From the NCBI GenBank assembly GCA_902702965.1, contig CACRXP010000048.1, positions 48,633 to 112,632 on the forward strand: DNA of 64,000 nucleotides. Direction: 5' to 3'. The translations under genes were made by a program, and so were the position numbers. The notes beneath the pieces are model-generated. The model searched no databases, had not been told where the DNA came from, and saw only the letters and a list, made by a program, of their open reading frames with translations. The stretch comes from Spirometra erinaceieuropaei. Its lineage: Eukaryota > Platyhelminthes > Cestoda > Diphyllobothriidea > Diphyllobothriidae. Positions 20,806 to 33,155 of the stretch are shown here, in pieces (positions within the stretch are counted from its first letter, which is position 1; every line of letters begins with the position of its first letter).

Positions 20806-21003
20806 TGACAGCACGCCTAGGGGCGGCCCCGGCCGCGCCAGCCGTCTGCACCCTTTCCCACTTCCAGTCTTCATGACCTGCTCTTGACACCGGACGCAGT
20901 TGGGGGAGGGAGGAGGAGAATGCGGTAGATGTTGTACCTGTCCACTACCACTGTAAAAGAAATCACGGTGGACGTCATCGAAATCGACTGTCGAACTGTC
21001 AGT
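20806..21003 (+). repeat. C-repeat copy
   Basis: It starts at CACGCCTAGGGGCGGCCCC, continues through a GGGGGAGGGAGG tract and TAGATGTTGTACCTGTC, and ends at GGTGGACGTCATCGAAATCG. An internal part is shortened relative to the copies at 8864 and 9838. Confidence 0.65.
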
Positions 21004-21534
21004 AATACAAATAACAATTTGTTGCCAATTGGTCGGTAATAAGAGTACCTCCCATGAAGATGAAAATGGCCAAATCGGTTGTAGGATAACCCATAAACAT
21101 TCGTTGTTCTTAAAATTCAGAAAAAGTGTATGTGCAGTGTCCAGAGGACAAAGAAGCAGAGCGAATAATATTTGCCAATTTCCTTTCAGTCTTGGTAACG
21201 GAATTCAAAAAACTATTTGCCCGTCACTTACCACGCTATAAATGGTAACCTGTACTGACGAAAAGATGAGTTTGCAAGTGACATTGGTCCATATATTCTC
21301 TGAGAAATCCATAGAGATCGATGTGCACTTCGCAGCGCTTTCCATCTTGACTGTTGTAACGTCTACGTAACAATCCACGGTGCTCGTAAGCAGGCGCACA
21401 CCAACATTTTGTTTCGTCTCTAACAGTCTGTCAGCCCCAAAGTTGATCACTTTCCCATCTGAATGGCTGTCACATTTCATTTGCGCTACAAAACAGCAAA
21501 ATTTAAGACAGTAAAAGAATTCACTGTAACCCAA

Positions 21535-21640
21535 CTGTGAAAAACTCGGTGCCTCGGTGGGTTTCAAACCCAAGGGGAGGCTTTAGTACAGCCAACGCTC
21601 TAATCTTCTGAGCTACGAGGACCCACCGGACAACGCGAGT
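21535..21640 (-). repeat. tRNA-headed SINE family B, head only
   Basis: On the minus strand this reads as a tRNA-like head (AGCTCAGAAGATTAGAGCG, then GGGTTTGAAACCCAC) followed by TTTTTCACAGTTGGGT. It matches the heads at 40266-40385 and 40570-40680. Confidence 0.7.
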
Positions 21641-21668
21641 TTAGTCACATATAGGCATTGGGGATGTA

Positions 21669-22617
21669 CAGTCAGTGACCGACCCCATTCAATGTTGGGT
21701 GGAATTCTGAAGTGCTTTTTTTGTTTGAGAAGGATTGCTTAGATGGAGTTGTAACATTTATCAGCATATGGAGTAATCCTATGTTATTTCGGACTTGCCA
21801 GAATGCTGACTTTTGAATGTACGTCTTCACGATCTTTGGAAGAAGCCGCATTCGTAAAAAAGGTGTACTTAAGTAGTACGCACGGTTCGAGTTCGTTTTC
21901 AGTAGCCTTATAAATTGGAAAATGTTTTATAACAAACATGCACAAAAGAGGCTTTTTTACTTATTTGGTAGCAAGTGGCGTCGTCTTTCCACCTCGCACT
22001 CCAAGAAATGGCACACTTAGGTTTTGCAAAGTTTTTCAATTCTCGATTATTTTTCAGCTAGATCAACCGTTGCATTAAAGTTCAGAGATTTCAGTCTACA
22101 AGTGGTTTACCCTCCACGTAAGAAAAATCATATCTTCCTCTATGTCTTTAGGAAGATACCATGTGGCGTTCACGAAGTTCTACAACGAATAAGAAAATTG
22201 TTTGATACCTTATGAGGAGTACTAGTAAGCGGACAGGTACGAGGTTGCATGAATGGACATTGCACGGTCTTAAAAAATCTCATAACTAAAAACTTTAAAA
22301 ACCGAAAGGCATAAAAGTGCGGACGGCGTTGTTCGATACCAAATGAGTGAAAGAAAGCATAGTTTACAATATACTCTGTAACATATATTTAAATTTATAA
22401 GACTATCCAAAGTCGATGTGAAAATGCACTCCATGTATCTATTTATTTTTTTAACTAACACAGTTTTTACATAAGGTTGTGATTAAGTGCATTCAAAAGC
22501 CAACGTTCTGGCGAGTGCGAAATATTGTAGGATTATCCCACCAGATAAGTGAGCCTTCCTATTCAAAACCGCACTTCAGAATCTCGGCTAATGCTTCATG
22601 AGATTGGTCAGTCACTG
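21669..22617. mobile_element. MITE with long inverted arms, probably Tc1/mariner type
   Basis: The left arm (about 21669-22015) reappears inverted at about 22270-22617, giving an element of about 949 bp. The ends read TA-CAGTCAGTGACCGACC and, on the other strand, TG-CAGTGACTGACCAATC, followed in both by TTCTGAAGTGC. A CAGT end next to TA fits Tc1/mariner elements, which duplicate TA. No transposase is visible, so it is non-autonomous. The arms have diverged considerably. Confidence 0.68.
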
Positions 22618-23514
22618 CATAAATAGGCCGATTATTATCAAAGACCGTGTGCCGGATAGGATATAATAGTTGGGGAGGGGGTTGTTTCTTGTTTGGTGCA
22701 AAATCAGTTGAAGTTGTGCCTCCTAATCTTAAATACAGTAACTCACATTTGGTAGATAAGCCAAAGTCAGGAAAAGAAAAGGCAACGGTATAGAGATGGA
22801 CCCCGCTTAACTGTCAATAGACTGTGGATCGAGTCATACGTGATTTTTGGTAAAGGGAGTTTTATGGGTGGGGCAGCACGCTAGACAGTAAGCTGACAAA
22901 ATTAAAGAGAACACAGAAATTGCCTTGATTTATGCCAAAAGTCTTATCCTACACTATTGTACGACAATGGAAATGGGAGTAGTAAGTAAACAATAAACAA
23001 AAAGTAAATTTCACAAAATAACTGATTTTGAGTTTAGGCGGGGGGTCGTGAGAAGTAATCGTTGTTGGCAGTGTAATTTCTGTAACAGCCTGCAAATGTA
23101 TGCTAATATAAAACACCATATGACACGATCCGCCGTCTACTGACAATTAAGTGGGGTCCTTCTCTATACCGTTGCCAAAGGAAGTGCAAGAAATCCAACA
23201 AGCCGTTTTTATTTTCCCTCTTAAATTACCTCAGTGCGAATGCAGCGCAAAGGACGCCGTGTGAAGAGGTGTTTTGCGTACATACGACATTTTGACCGCC
23301 AGACGGATAGGGCGCAGCATCGACGACTTGCTCGTAAATTAGTTCATAGTTGGGCTGACTTTCGATGCATCTGTTTCACTCATTCTCTCTCCCTCTCGAA
23401 TCTCTCGTCCACTCCGCTCCAATAGTATGACAGGGTCAGGACGGGGGTAGTGGTTTGCAGAACGAAACATCCCGTTCACGCGTGCCACGCCTGCATTAGG
23501 CGGGCTAATTCATG
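22618..23514. other. Spacer between two MITEs
   Basis: I see no gene here. GAAAAGGCAACGGTATAGAG near 22778 and CTCTATACCGTTGCC near 23161 form an inverted pair about 400 bp apart, possibly the ends of another small element. Confidence 0.4.
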
Positions 23515-24462
23515 AAATGTCAACCGAAATTCCGAAATGCGTTTAAGTTTCGAAAAGATTAATTTAGTAGAATTGTAAAACTCGTCAGCCTGCAACATAA
23601 TTCTATAATATTTCAGTTATACCAGGAGGCCGGCTTTCGAATGAACTTCGTTCCGGCTGCATATAAAAACTACACTCCGTAAAAAATGACTACTCATTTA
23701 GCATTATTTCTCTCTGATTTTCGATGTCCCTACAAATTTCGTTATACTTCATGGGAAACATGCAAAACAATATTCATTTTTTTGTTCTTATGGTAGACAA
23801 TTACGTTTTCTTCGAATCTTACACTCGAATAAGGGGTATAATTCGGTTTTAAAGAAGTTCCTAATTGTGAGATTTTTTAATGCCGTGAAATGGCGTTCAT
23901 AAAATGTCATGTCTCTGCATTTACCATTGTGGCTTGTAAAGTTAACAATGTGGCTCAAATCCACTGCCTAATTTTATGAACCCCATATTGTCCCGTTTTA
24001 ATACCGTAGAGAAATGTATGGTTCCCAATACGCGGTTAATATACGTCTTGTAGTTTGGAAACCCTGAATGCACGTGTAACGGCAAGTCGCGTTCAAAATT
24101 ATCCGGGGATCGGGAAGGTTTTTTAAACCGAATTATGCCCCTCGTATGAGTATAAAAATGGAAGAAGACGTAATTTTCCACCGATTGAGCAAAATAAAGA
24201 TAATTTTCATGCATGTTTTCCATAAAATATAATTGAATTTTTAAGGGCATTGAGAATTGATGAGAAAAATACATGCTATTTTAATAGTCATTTTTTACAA
24301 AGTGTGGTTTTTGCATGCGGCCGGAAAGAAGTTCGTTCGAAAGCCGACATCCTGAGGTAACTGGATTATTATAGAATTATGCTTCAGGATTATTAGTTTT
24401 ACAACCCTTCTCAATTAATATTATCGAAACGAAAACACATTTCGAAATTTCGGTTGACTTAC
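23515..24462. mobile_element. MITE with long inverted arms, second copy
   Basis: The left arm (TTCATGAAATGTCAACCGAA at about 23509, ending about 23870) is repeated inverted at about 24092-24462, where the bottom strand reads AAGTCAACCGAAATTTCGAA. The centre is about 220 bp. Both arms lack the outermost 20 or so bases seen in other copies. No transposase is present. Confidence 0.72.
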
Positions 24463-24529
24463 ACCGGGGACGCCATTCACTGGACGTGCCCTCGTCCGGG
24501 TGCCAACTCTCTCCAACCCTTTCTCCCTT

Positions 24530-24660
24530 TATTCTGTACAGAATATACGATTCTCCTAACTGGCGTCCCACTTCTCTTCCCGTTCGGGGCCGGGCCTGAA
24601 GGTCGTGGTGGCCACGGTCTCACTCACTGCATAAGCTGCTGCGATACGGTCACTAAATCC
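24530..24660 (+). repeat. LTR end and primer-binding-like site of a Gypsy family
   Basis: TTATTCTGTACAGAATATAC, CTAACTGGCGTCCC and CCCGTTCGGGGCCGGGCC are shared with 29205-29345 (minus) and in part with 30050-30110. TGGCGTCCC after a 3' LTR end would be a primer-binding site, since such sites begin with TGG. The assignment rests on the recurrent junction and the nearby Gypsy protease relics. Confidence 0.45.
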
Positions 24661-25541
24661 ACATAAACGAAGTTTCATCCGAGGGTATCGGATCTGAACA
24701 AACGGGGATCGAATGCAGACCGCAATGCGCAGGCGGTATCGTAGCCTGACGCCGAAATTTGAGTAGAACCCCGTTATTTCCTCAGCAAAGTTCCATGCCA
24801 GGAGCTTTCGCGCTTCAGGTATGTACAGAGTAGAGCGTTAGATCCGAGCTAGATCAACCTTCTCCTTACTTTTTCCAGTATGCCGACAACCAGTCGCGGT
24901 CAGGCAGATAGGGAATTCAATTTCACGTAGTGGAAGATATAACTTTGAATCCTTGTCGATCGCACCTTGCACACGAGCTCTGATGTCACAGAAATCGGAC
25001 GTTTAAGGAAGGTTTTGTTGATCAGGAATTAGTCCAGGCAGACCACACTGTATGTTATTGTCATGGGGAGCGCAAACGGCGTGGAATCGCGGCCTAATGC
25101 AAAAGGAAGACTCAACCACGCGCTGAACAGAGGACCAAGACGGTGGCGTGATGCACGCATGAAGTTAGACGGCCGACCGGCGTGCGATGTAGCGCCGAGC
25201 ACGTGTAGTGGCTTTGCTCGCGTGTGCGGCCCAATCAATGGCTGGTCGAGTATTCGAGACGTGTTTGCGGGTGGATTCTCACGCACGCGGTGGCTAATCG
25301 GCGATCGGCAGGAATGTCCTAGAACGCTCTCAACGGCTGGCACACCATTGGCTGGAATGTTCCAGAACGCACAGGGCCTAACGTAAAAGGCGTCCTTCCG
25401 ACGAATTGTAAGCCGTGTTCGTAGGCTGCGGATAAGTTGATTGCTTTCCCGGAACACGCTTCCCTCTCTTTTCCCTACCCGTCAGGCTGTAACAGTTATC
25501 TCATCGGGTGACGGTCTACAGGCTGCGATTTTTATGTCCCC
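24661..25541. other. Unassigned DNA
   Basis: An open frame at 25063-25386 has no recognised domain. The stretch near 25210-25240 (CTCGCGTGTGCGGCCCAATC) loosely recalls the possible LTR fragment at 15160. Confidence 0.35.
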
Positions 25542-25930
25542 CCTGATGTGCTTGCGCGCGTCATATTTAGTATGCGGAGTAAATCGCCAATCTCCTCGAC
25601 ATTGCACCTGCTGCAGACGGAGCTCAAATGTTTGAATAAAAACCATCGACCCTTCAATGAATGAATAACAAAGTTAGTTTGTTAACTACGACGGCATTTT
25701 TCCGAGCACAATGAGACACGACGTCCTCTAGTTAACCACTGATATGCTTACGCGCGTCATATTTAGTATGCGGAGTAAATCGCTAATCTCCTCGACATTG
25801 CACTTACTGCAGACGGAGCCCAGATGTTTAAATAACAGCCATCGGCCCTTCAGTAAATGAATACCAAAGTGAGTTCGTTAACCATAACAGCATTTTTTCC
25901 GAACACAGTGAGATAAGACGTTTTCTCGTT
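25542..25930 (+). repeat. Two-copy tandem repeat, period about 197 bp
   Basis: The unit at 25542-25738 (TTAGTATGCGGAGTAAATCG, then CTCCTCGACATTGCAC) is repeated at 25739-25930 with scattered substitutions. It encodes nothing recognisable. No third copy is seen. Confidence 0.85.
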
Positions 25931-28290
25931 CAACATTTGCATGGAAGAAAAGTGAAAGGCAAACTGAATACTACAAAGAGTCTACTCACATGAACAGGCA
26001 TCGACATTGAGCTGTAGGGTGGCCAACAAGACGAAGATTTTGCACATTGGACCTCCGGACCAGATGCCACCGGTCATTTATATATTCTCATGGGTCGTGC
26101 TAAAATCCTTGCGCCTCAATTGTGGGACGCGACTCCCATGAACTCCAAGCACCTGCTTCATTGGTATTCGTAATAAACAGACGCAGGGTTAGACCAGAGC
26201 ACGCAGAAGCTGCGTGAAACCGTGTGCGGTTTACCGACTTACCACTTTCTGTTATCGTGCAATACTCCTTTATGTTGCCGCCGTCTGAATTTTGAGACAG
26301 CATTGGGGCTTATATCGGGTTGAAAGCGTGTCTTTGGTTAATTTTCAGCGGGACTGATATCAAACGCCAATTCTTCCCGCAACCTCGTCTCAAACTATAT
26401 GGGGATAAAAGGTCTTACAAAGAGCAAAGACGATTCCGCTTGTTTCTCAGATTCCCACTTTTATCGACCTCGACGATGCATCGACTAAATCAAATGTACT
26501 GCCCACTACTGTTCGCCCTCTAAGAACCTCAGTTAAATCGGCCGCAACCTGTGGAACTGGATTGTCAACCACAATACCTGGGTACATTGCTAAGGCACCA
26601 ATAAAATAACTGAAAGGCGACATCACAGGAAAAAATCCTTCATTCCGTAAAGTAAAAATAATACTGTGATTGATCAGGCAAGGTTCGGTGAAAATATTGT
26701 TGTCATTTTCATGCGTTACTTACGATGAAGTTATTGCGTATGCTCAAACTTTGGAAGCTTCAATGAGTGAATCTCAGGGTTAAAGGTTATAGGGTCAGGG
26801 ACATGACAGGAACGCTAGAGCTGGTGCGTTCGAATAAACCGTTCCAATGAAAACTCTTTTATCCCATCCTACCACGGTGGATCTCTTCATGTAGCTGTTG
26901 AACAGATTATCCCGATACTTATTGCCTTCGTGATCGAGATTTTACTGTTTTTTATGGAAATCACCTGCCGTAGACCTTTGTTGCTATGCAAGTGGTGCAC
27001 ACTCGCAGGATTAATGCAGTCTAAGCCGACTAGTAAGGAGTGTAACGGAGTCCGCTTTCAAGCACCATTTGCCCACTTGTCTTTACCCTCTGACCTTCCC
27101 TTCATTTTCTCGACAGGAGGGTCTTGTGGCATTTGAGGCGGGTGCCGATGATAATCTGCAGTCTCAGTTCCTGCGAGCACTTGTCAGTATCGACGGTGTA
27201 ATCTTGGGCACATTGGGTATCGCCGCCGCCCTCCGATTCGTTACTCGGCGAGGACGGTGTAAAATGGCCCAAGTGTTGCTTTCTATGAGGATTTAAGTGG
27301 ACATCATCATAAGTCGGGATAGTGTCCAGTCAGCTGAGTACTTTTGTGAAACGTCCTTAATTTCGCATGTACAGATAAAACTCTGTTTCTGAATCGATAT
27401 GGAATCCTGCTACATGCTGTCTTGCACAGTGGGAATCAAACTCATCATGTGACTGGCAATATGCTTGACGATAACATACCTTATGCATGTTTAGTGAGCA
27501 GTGGAGTGCGGCAACTCTAATCATGACCGTCATCTACTAAGAGGGTTCAATCAAACAATGAGCAGTGAGGGACATATTATGCCGATATGAAATTACGAGA
27601 GACAGTTGACTGTCAATCTGTCCATTTGGGTGACTTGGATCGTGGCGTCAAATAAAGGCGGCTTAACGGCATTGAGGGTGTTTATAATCACTATCGCCTT
27701 ACTGAGTTGTATTCATTTTGGAATACATACTGGGCTGCTGAACCTAGCTGCGTCGCATGCGGTGGACATCGTCGGACTCGACAGTCGAACTGATATCATT
27801 GCATTTAACAGGAAATAGGCGCTATGAAAGAAAACGCGTACTCATTTAACCATCCTGAAAAGCGAACTGCCATAGCAAATGCAGTAAAATTACGAACGAG
27901 TCATTAATTTGACCACATCTGGGTCGCTCTCAGAGGTAAATTCTATTATGTAGCTGTCACTGAACTCTGTAATATCAGTGGTTTTATTAGCAGCAGCAAT
28001 AGAAGCAGGTGGTGTGCAAACGAATAGTCGGCACTTAACTCGCATTCCGACGGTGGAAGTGATATTCATGAATACACAATTGGTGGTAAACAGTCGGCAA
28101 CTTCATTTATGCCACTTTTGTGGTTTTTTACACCTAAAGCATTTGCGCACTGCAGTGCACATTAGTCAGAACAGTTTCAGGCACCCCAAGTATCACACAG
28201 ACAGTTAACTATTGGAGCTGCGGAATGCTCTAGAGGACGAGGACATTATCGCGACAGATGGATAGGCTAAACTAGAACGCTCACACAGAA
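25931..28290. other. Mostly unassigned DNA
   Basis: I see no gene here. A short C-repeat end (GCGGTGGACATCGTCGGACT) lies at about 27758-27795. Confidence 0.4.
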
Positions 28291-28539
28291 ATAAAGTTGC
28301 AAAAGGCAGAGGAAGCTGTACTAATTAGTCTAGACCCCAGCTCACTGCGGTTACCACTAACAGCCCGCGGCGAACACCAAACCGTCGGCGTACTTCCTCC
28401 GTTCCCCACACCCACCGTCCACAATCTCCAAGTTGTGTCTGTTGGTATCACCAACAATTTGGAGGAGCAGCTTGAAGATGTCTTCAGCCATGCTCAGGGA
28501 GACGATCCCACCCGACAGTAGAGCCCACTGCTGCTGGAA

Positions 28540-28870
28540 GCCTTGCCAATGTTCACACTCGCCGTTTGTTTCTCTGGGACCGTATCCCTGGCGCCAAATT
28601 CCTTGCCGACTCTGGTGCTGAGGTTAGCGTGGTTCCACCAACTCCGGCGGAACGCAAAAACCGCAGATCCTTTTTTCAAGCAGCTGCCAACAACTCCAGC
28701 ATCCCCACCTTCGGACAGCGCACCGTCACACTTGATTTTGGCCTTCGTCGGATTGTCCGATGGGTTTTCATTATTGCCGACCTTTCTGTCGCCCTCATAG
28801 CTCATTTCAATCTACTAGTTGATCTAAGGAATCGCACATGTCGTTCAGGCCATCTTAGAAAAATAAGAGG
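28540..28870 (+). pseudogene. Ty3/Gypsy retrotransposon protease fragment
   Basis: In the frame from 28566 the sequence reads FLWDRIPGAKFLADSGAEVS, VVPPTPAERK, GQRTVTLDFGLRRIVRWVFI and HFNLLVDLRNRT. The DSGA triad is the active site of a retropepsin-type aspartic protease. The order matches the protease of flatworm Gypsy elements, and the linker expected between the two last segments appears deleted. No reverse transcriptase or integrase follows, so this is a fragment. Confidence 0.72.
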
Positions 28871-29204
28871 CCACGCCGCCCTTTTCCTTGACTCTTCAGA
28901 TTCAGGCTGCGGTGGATGAGGCCTTTCAAGCTTGATTGACACAACTTTTCCTTTGATCAGCCTCCTAAGCCAACTAGCACCCCATGGCAAATGTCACGGT
29001 TAGTTACATCTTTCCGCGGACTGTATGACTTGTCTGGATAAGAATGCCCCACAAAGTTCACGCCTTTTTCACCGGCCCAAAAAATCACCTGGAATTTTCT
29101 GGTCGGAGTTGTTGAATGACACATAGTATCTCTCTTTTTAAAAATGCTCTCATTTGTTTTTTTGATTTCACACAGTGTGCGCCTTCTTCATATGCTCTTT
29201 AGAG

Positions 29205-29345
29205 ATGGCATTGCGGCTGCCTAGGCCGAGAGGGAGACCCTGATTACAGTGGCCTTCGGTCCCGGTCCCGAATGGAAGGAGATGGAAGATGGACGCCAGG
29301 TTGGAGGAGGACGTACTCTGCGCAGAATAACCGTAGGAGGGTTCG
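29205..29345 (-). repeat. LTR end and primer-binding-like site, minus copy
   Basis: On the bottom strand, TTATTCTGCGCAGAGTACG is followed by CCTGGCGTCC and CCATTCGGGACCGGGACC, matching 24530-24660. It points away from the protease fragment at 28540, so the two are not one intact element. Confidence 0.45.
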
Positions 29346-30049
29346 GAGGGATTGGCAGCCGATGGGGGCACGCCAGGCGTCGGGTGGGCGGCGTCTCATG
29401 TGTGTCTATCATTGAATGCCTCAAAGCGTCTTAACGGCAACGCACGTCGGACTCGGCCTTGAGTCTGATTGGCCAGTTGGAAAACCGAGTTGGAGAATGT
29501 CAGATAAAACCACGTTGCACGCCTGCAGGCGCTCGCGAGAGGCCCAACGTTGCGACCAGCACTGGGAGTGGAGGCACGGCAATGGCTTTTATTCCTCTTA
29601 CTGATCTGCCCTGGGTTAGCAATAAGGATCTACACGGAGGGTATTGAGAACCGCGCATATTCGGTTGACAGGCCTTCTTTTGCAATATAGGCACTGGTGT
29701 GGGCAGCCATGATGGCAACGTCGCGCCTCTCACTAACGCCTGCACCTACGCCCAAACGACTGCCTCCTATGGCACGCACGTCTGCCCGGCCTCCATTTGT
29801 CTCGTCGCAATTCACTGTCTGAACCACGCATCTGGTCGATTCTCTGCCTGCACCGTGTGAAGCTTGTAACTACCCTCGCGTGGGCTCTGAGCCAGTCAAC
29901 GCAACTCCTCTCGCTGATTGCTTGCACATTCTAGATCACTGCGTAAACAATCTGCCACGACACTTTTGCAGCGGCAACCTTCGGCGACACACGGTTCGTC
30001 GCTCTCGCGGACGCCGCCTCCGCGGCTCCGGACGCATCCTCGGCCGGCT
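29346..30049. other. Possible LTR body
   Basis: A GC-rich stretch with CTACCCTCGCGTGGGCTC at about 29871 lies directly upstream of the PBS-like junction at 30050-30110. It may be most of one LTR, but I could not define its 5' end. Confidence 0.3.
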
Positions 30050-30205
30050 GCCAACTTCTCTTCACTGTTCTGCACAGAATAAATAAATCATCTTCTTCTC
30101 CAACTGGCATCCCTCATCTTACAACTTGAGATATTGCCTGAAGTTGTGGCGCACTGAGCATACACCATCACCGCTTAGCCGATACACTTGTCATTAACAC
30201 ATAAA
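30050..30205 (+). repeat. LTR end, primer-binding-like site and leader
   Basis: TTCTGCACAGAATAAATAAA, CAACTGGCATCCC and then TACAACTTGAGATATTGCCT match the junctions at 24530 and 29205 and the leader fragment at 7232. Confidence 0.45.
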
Positions 30206-30589
30206 CTTAGATCAGCAGTACGTAAAAGTTTTATACCGAAGCTGGTGTTGCTGTTAAGAAATGAAAGTTTTATAGTGAGCGCATAGCTACCCAAAGCAGC
30301 CAACAACTCTTTGCAGAGGAAATAGTTTTCTAAACCCAGCTCAGTGAGTAATTTCTGAATTCCTTTCGACCACTAAATCGCTGAGAGTGATTTACAGCTC
30401 TGCCAAGCCCTCCTTCCAACTTCTTTAGCTCCTCCTGCGTCTCCCTCCTCGGAAGTGAGACATCAGATGGGGATCTTTTTAAAAATGTGGACTCGTATCA
30501 GTGGCACGGCCTCGCTTTCATTCTGGAGGCCATCTAATCGGCAAGTCCAGAATATTTCTCTGTATCGTCCCAGCACAATTACCACTTGA

Positions 30590-30790
30590 TTGCATCACTG
30601 TAAATCTGGTGCTAGAACCACTGGCTGCATCCCGCCCTGCCTTTTCACCTCAGGACAAGGCCAGCGAGCGAAACGGTACAGCACGAAGGTTGTTTCGGTC
30701 AATTTTTCTGTTTCTAGACGCATTTTGTACGTTTGTGACAGCCTCGCTCACAGGCGTTTCCTCGTGAACACCGGAATGCAAATCGGCGCG
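30590..30790 (+). pseudogene. Second Gypsy fragment: zinc-knuckle-like region and protease start
   Basis: The frame has HHCKSGARTTGCIPPCLF, a Cys/His-rich region, then SRRILYVCDSLAHRRFLVNT and GMQIG. Comparable Gypsy frames have a DTG or DSG triad where this one has NTG, so the catalytic aspartate is lost. The frame ends in a stop soon after. No other domain is nearby. Confidence 0.6.
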
Positions 30791-30799
30791 GCCGCTTGA

Positions 30800-31927
30800 A
30801 CTCCGGATATCGCATCGGTAACGGTAGGATGTAGGACCCCACATAACTGGCGATTCCAACACGCACACTAAAATTCATTGTGACCGTAAGCATCCCTTAT
30901 TATTTACCGTTCTCAATGTTTGCAATTGCCTTGTCTTCCTAGTTAAATTTTGACTTAGCGGCGGCGGTTTATTCCAAGTCTGTTACTTTCGAAAATTGAC
31001 TTTTGTTTATTTTTCGGTTACCGCACCTATAGCTTGCGATAGGACTTTCGGCGGAAATTTACTCATTTTCTGTGTCTTCTTGCTCTCCATCCTGGGTGTT
31101 GTCCCACCCGTAAAACCTCTCTACCACTATCCAGCGTATGACACGGTCCACAGGCTAGCTCAATTTATTTGGGGGTCCTACACCCTATCGTTGCCGATTT
31201 AACACTGAATTACCAAATAATCCAGGTCCGAATTTCAAGTCCTGCCAGCGCATCTGTCTCAAAGGTGGTCTTCATTACGAGGCTGTCAACTTTTTCCACG
31301 TTCTCACGTTTGATATTCTGATCCTCACAATGAAAATCGACTCTTGTCACTTATACCTTCCAGTCATCCTTGATCTGGTGGATTGCCAGCGTTCTCAGTA
31401 GCCTGAGACGTTGGAGGAGCTCAATAAGGTGAAAGGAGGGCTTGACTGAGCCGTTAATCACCATCGATCGGTTGACAATCTTGGATACTAGCTTGTACCT
31501 GTGTTGTCAGTATGATAAATAGTCGCACAATGTCGGTGAGTTTAGTGGTCGAAAGGAATCCAGAAGCTGTTCACCAAGCTGGGCTTTAAAACATATATAT
31601 TTGCAGAGTTTTTTTAGCTGCGTTGGGCAGTTATACGTTCACTGTGAAACTCTCATTTTTGCCATGCAGTCGCAGAATATCGGCGTAACACAAGTATCTG
31701 GACTTTTAGATAATATCCGTGTTCCTAGCATGGTGTCTTCTAACGTTAAAATTACACCATTCCCAGGTACATATACAGCTTGTCCTTACGGTAGCTCCTC
31801 CCCAACCCCCACAATATAACAAGTCAGCATTTCCGCATTTGTGAGGTCATGGATGACTTTTGCATCACATTTCCAACTCAGGCTTTCTGCGTCTACTTGA
31901 TCCAAATTTGATGCATAAATATCTAAT
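30800..31927. other. Unassigned DNA
   Basis: No gene or shared family is recognised. Confidence 0.35.
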
Positions 31928-32385
31928 GGTAGAGGGGCGCTCACCGATCGTTCTTACGGAATTCACTAGTTCCGTTGTGCCTTACGGGCTCCCTCTCGAG
32001 TCCAACCAGCAGCCTCACAGCGGCACATGATAAAGGCAGAATGTTATTACCGACAAAGACGAGGGAGACTGGAGTGGCGATTTCTGGATTATCAGCCGTC
32101 GTCAGCCAGTCACACCCTTGTCTTTGTCGGTAATAACATAATGCCTATTCCATGCGCCGCTGTGCGTCTGCTGGTTGGGTTCGAGGGAGAGAGCGCGTAA
32201 AGCACAATGTAACGAGTGAGTTCCGTAAGAACGATCGGTGAGCTCCCCCTCTCGACCTGTTTGTTATAAGTGCACGCCTCTAACCACTTGGCCACGAGTT
32301 CGTTGTCTTGTCGGTTTCGATCGGGAATATACAATGGCAGAGGGGCGCTCACCGAAACCGACAGGACAACGGGCCCGTGACCGAT
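31928..32385. repeat. Hammerhead-SINE mosaic with alternating orientations
   Basis: Pieces of the SINE alternate: minus (31928-32111), plus (32112-32255), minus (32256-32352, with the tRNA-like head near 32256-32300) and plus (32353-32385). The first piece has a ribozyme relic at about 32062-32110 on the minus strand, with stem I GACTGG/CCAGTC and CTGACGA kept but the cleavage triplet changed. Confidence 0.72.
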
Positions 32386-33108
32386 TTCGTGAGGTGTTAG
32401 TCGAAATTTCGAAATGCGTCTTCGCCTTTGTATAGTTCATGAGGTACTAGCTGGGGTGAGACCATTATTATAATTACGAACCACCGATGCTTTATAAATA
32501 TTGCTTTATTTCCAGAAAATGAGGCATGCCACCCTCCTGAGCAAAAGATGAAACAAAATGTGCCCTGCAGATTAGGTAAATAAACGCAGAGCACAGGCGG
32601 TATTGCATGCTAAGCAGAGTTATTCAATAATTTTGCCCGCTCATTTTCAGCTGATGAAACCAAGCATCAGGTGCATAGAGTAGGTTCAACCGGACGGGTT
32701 TCACAAATCCAGGCAAAATCAGACTGATTGTGACCTGAGATTCAGGCTGTTAGGCGGAAAAACTGCGAGTATTGGGTCGACTATGTCGCCTATTGTAAGA
32801 CAGAGTGTCTGGGTAACGGCAACTGAGAGCCTTCATTGAGATCAAGTGGGTTGTCTGACATGGGCGGGTGAGAAGCGGAGAATAGTATGTAGCTGCAACA
32901 GCGAATCTCGACAACGAGTTTGCTTGTTTAAAAGCATGCGGTAAAGTGGAGTGCTTTTGTGGGAATAGACAAACGGCAACAATGAAACACGGAATCTCAA
33001 CGAGGCAGGGAGTTAATTGGCCTGGCCTTAAGGATCCACACTGAAACATACCATCAAAAACAATTACAGATGAGGTCAGTGGAGGCACCAGCAGCTCAGC
33101 TGTCGTGT
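32386..33108. other. Unassigned DNA
   Basis: A short MITE-like piece (GTCGAAATTTCGAAATGCGT) lies at 32399-32418. Nothing else is recognised. Confidence 0.4.
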
Positions 33109-33155
33109 TTTCTTCTTCTTCTTCTTCTTCTGAACTGCTTCCTGGGGCTCGCCTG
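33109..33155. repeat. (TTC)n plus PLE terminal fragment
   Basis: A TTC run is followed by TGAACTGCTTCCTGGGGCTC. This matches the reverse complement of the outer end of the PLE fold-back near 20513-20540. Confidence 0.55.

Noticed and set aside
25063..25386. Plus-strand open frame of 107 residues as a gene
   Set aside because: The composition and lack of motifs fit chance in GC-rich, possibly LTR-derived DNA.
25542..25930. Two-copy repeat as a CRISPR-like array or satellite
   Set aside because: There are only two units of about 197 bp with no spacer structure, and the sequence is eukaryotic.
28540..30790. One intact Gypsy retrotransposon spanning both protease fragments and the LTR-like junctions
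   Set aside because: The two proteases are duplicates of the same region, the LTR-like pieces point in different directions, and no reverse transcriptase or integrase is visible between them.
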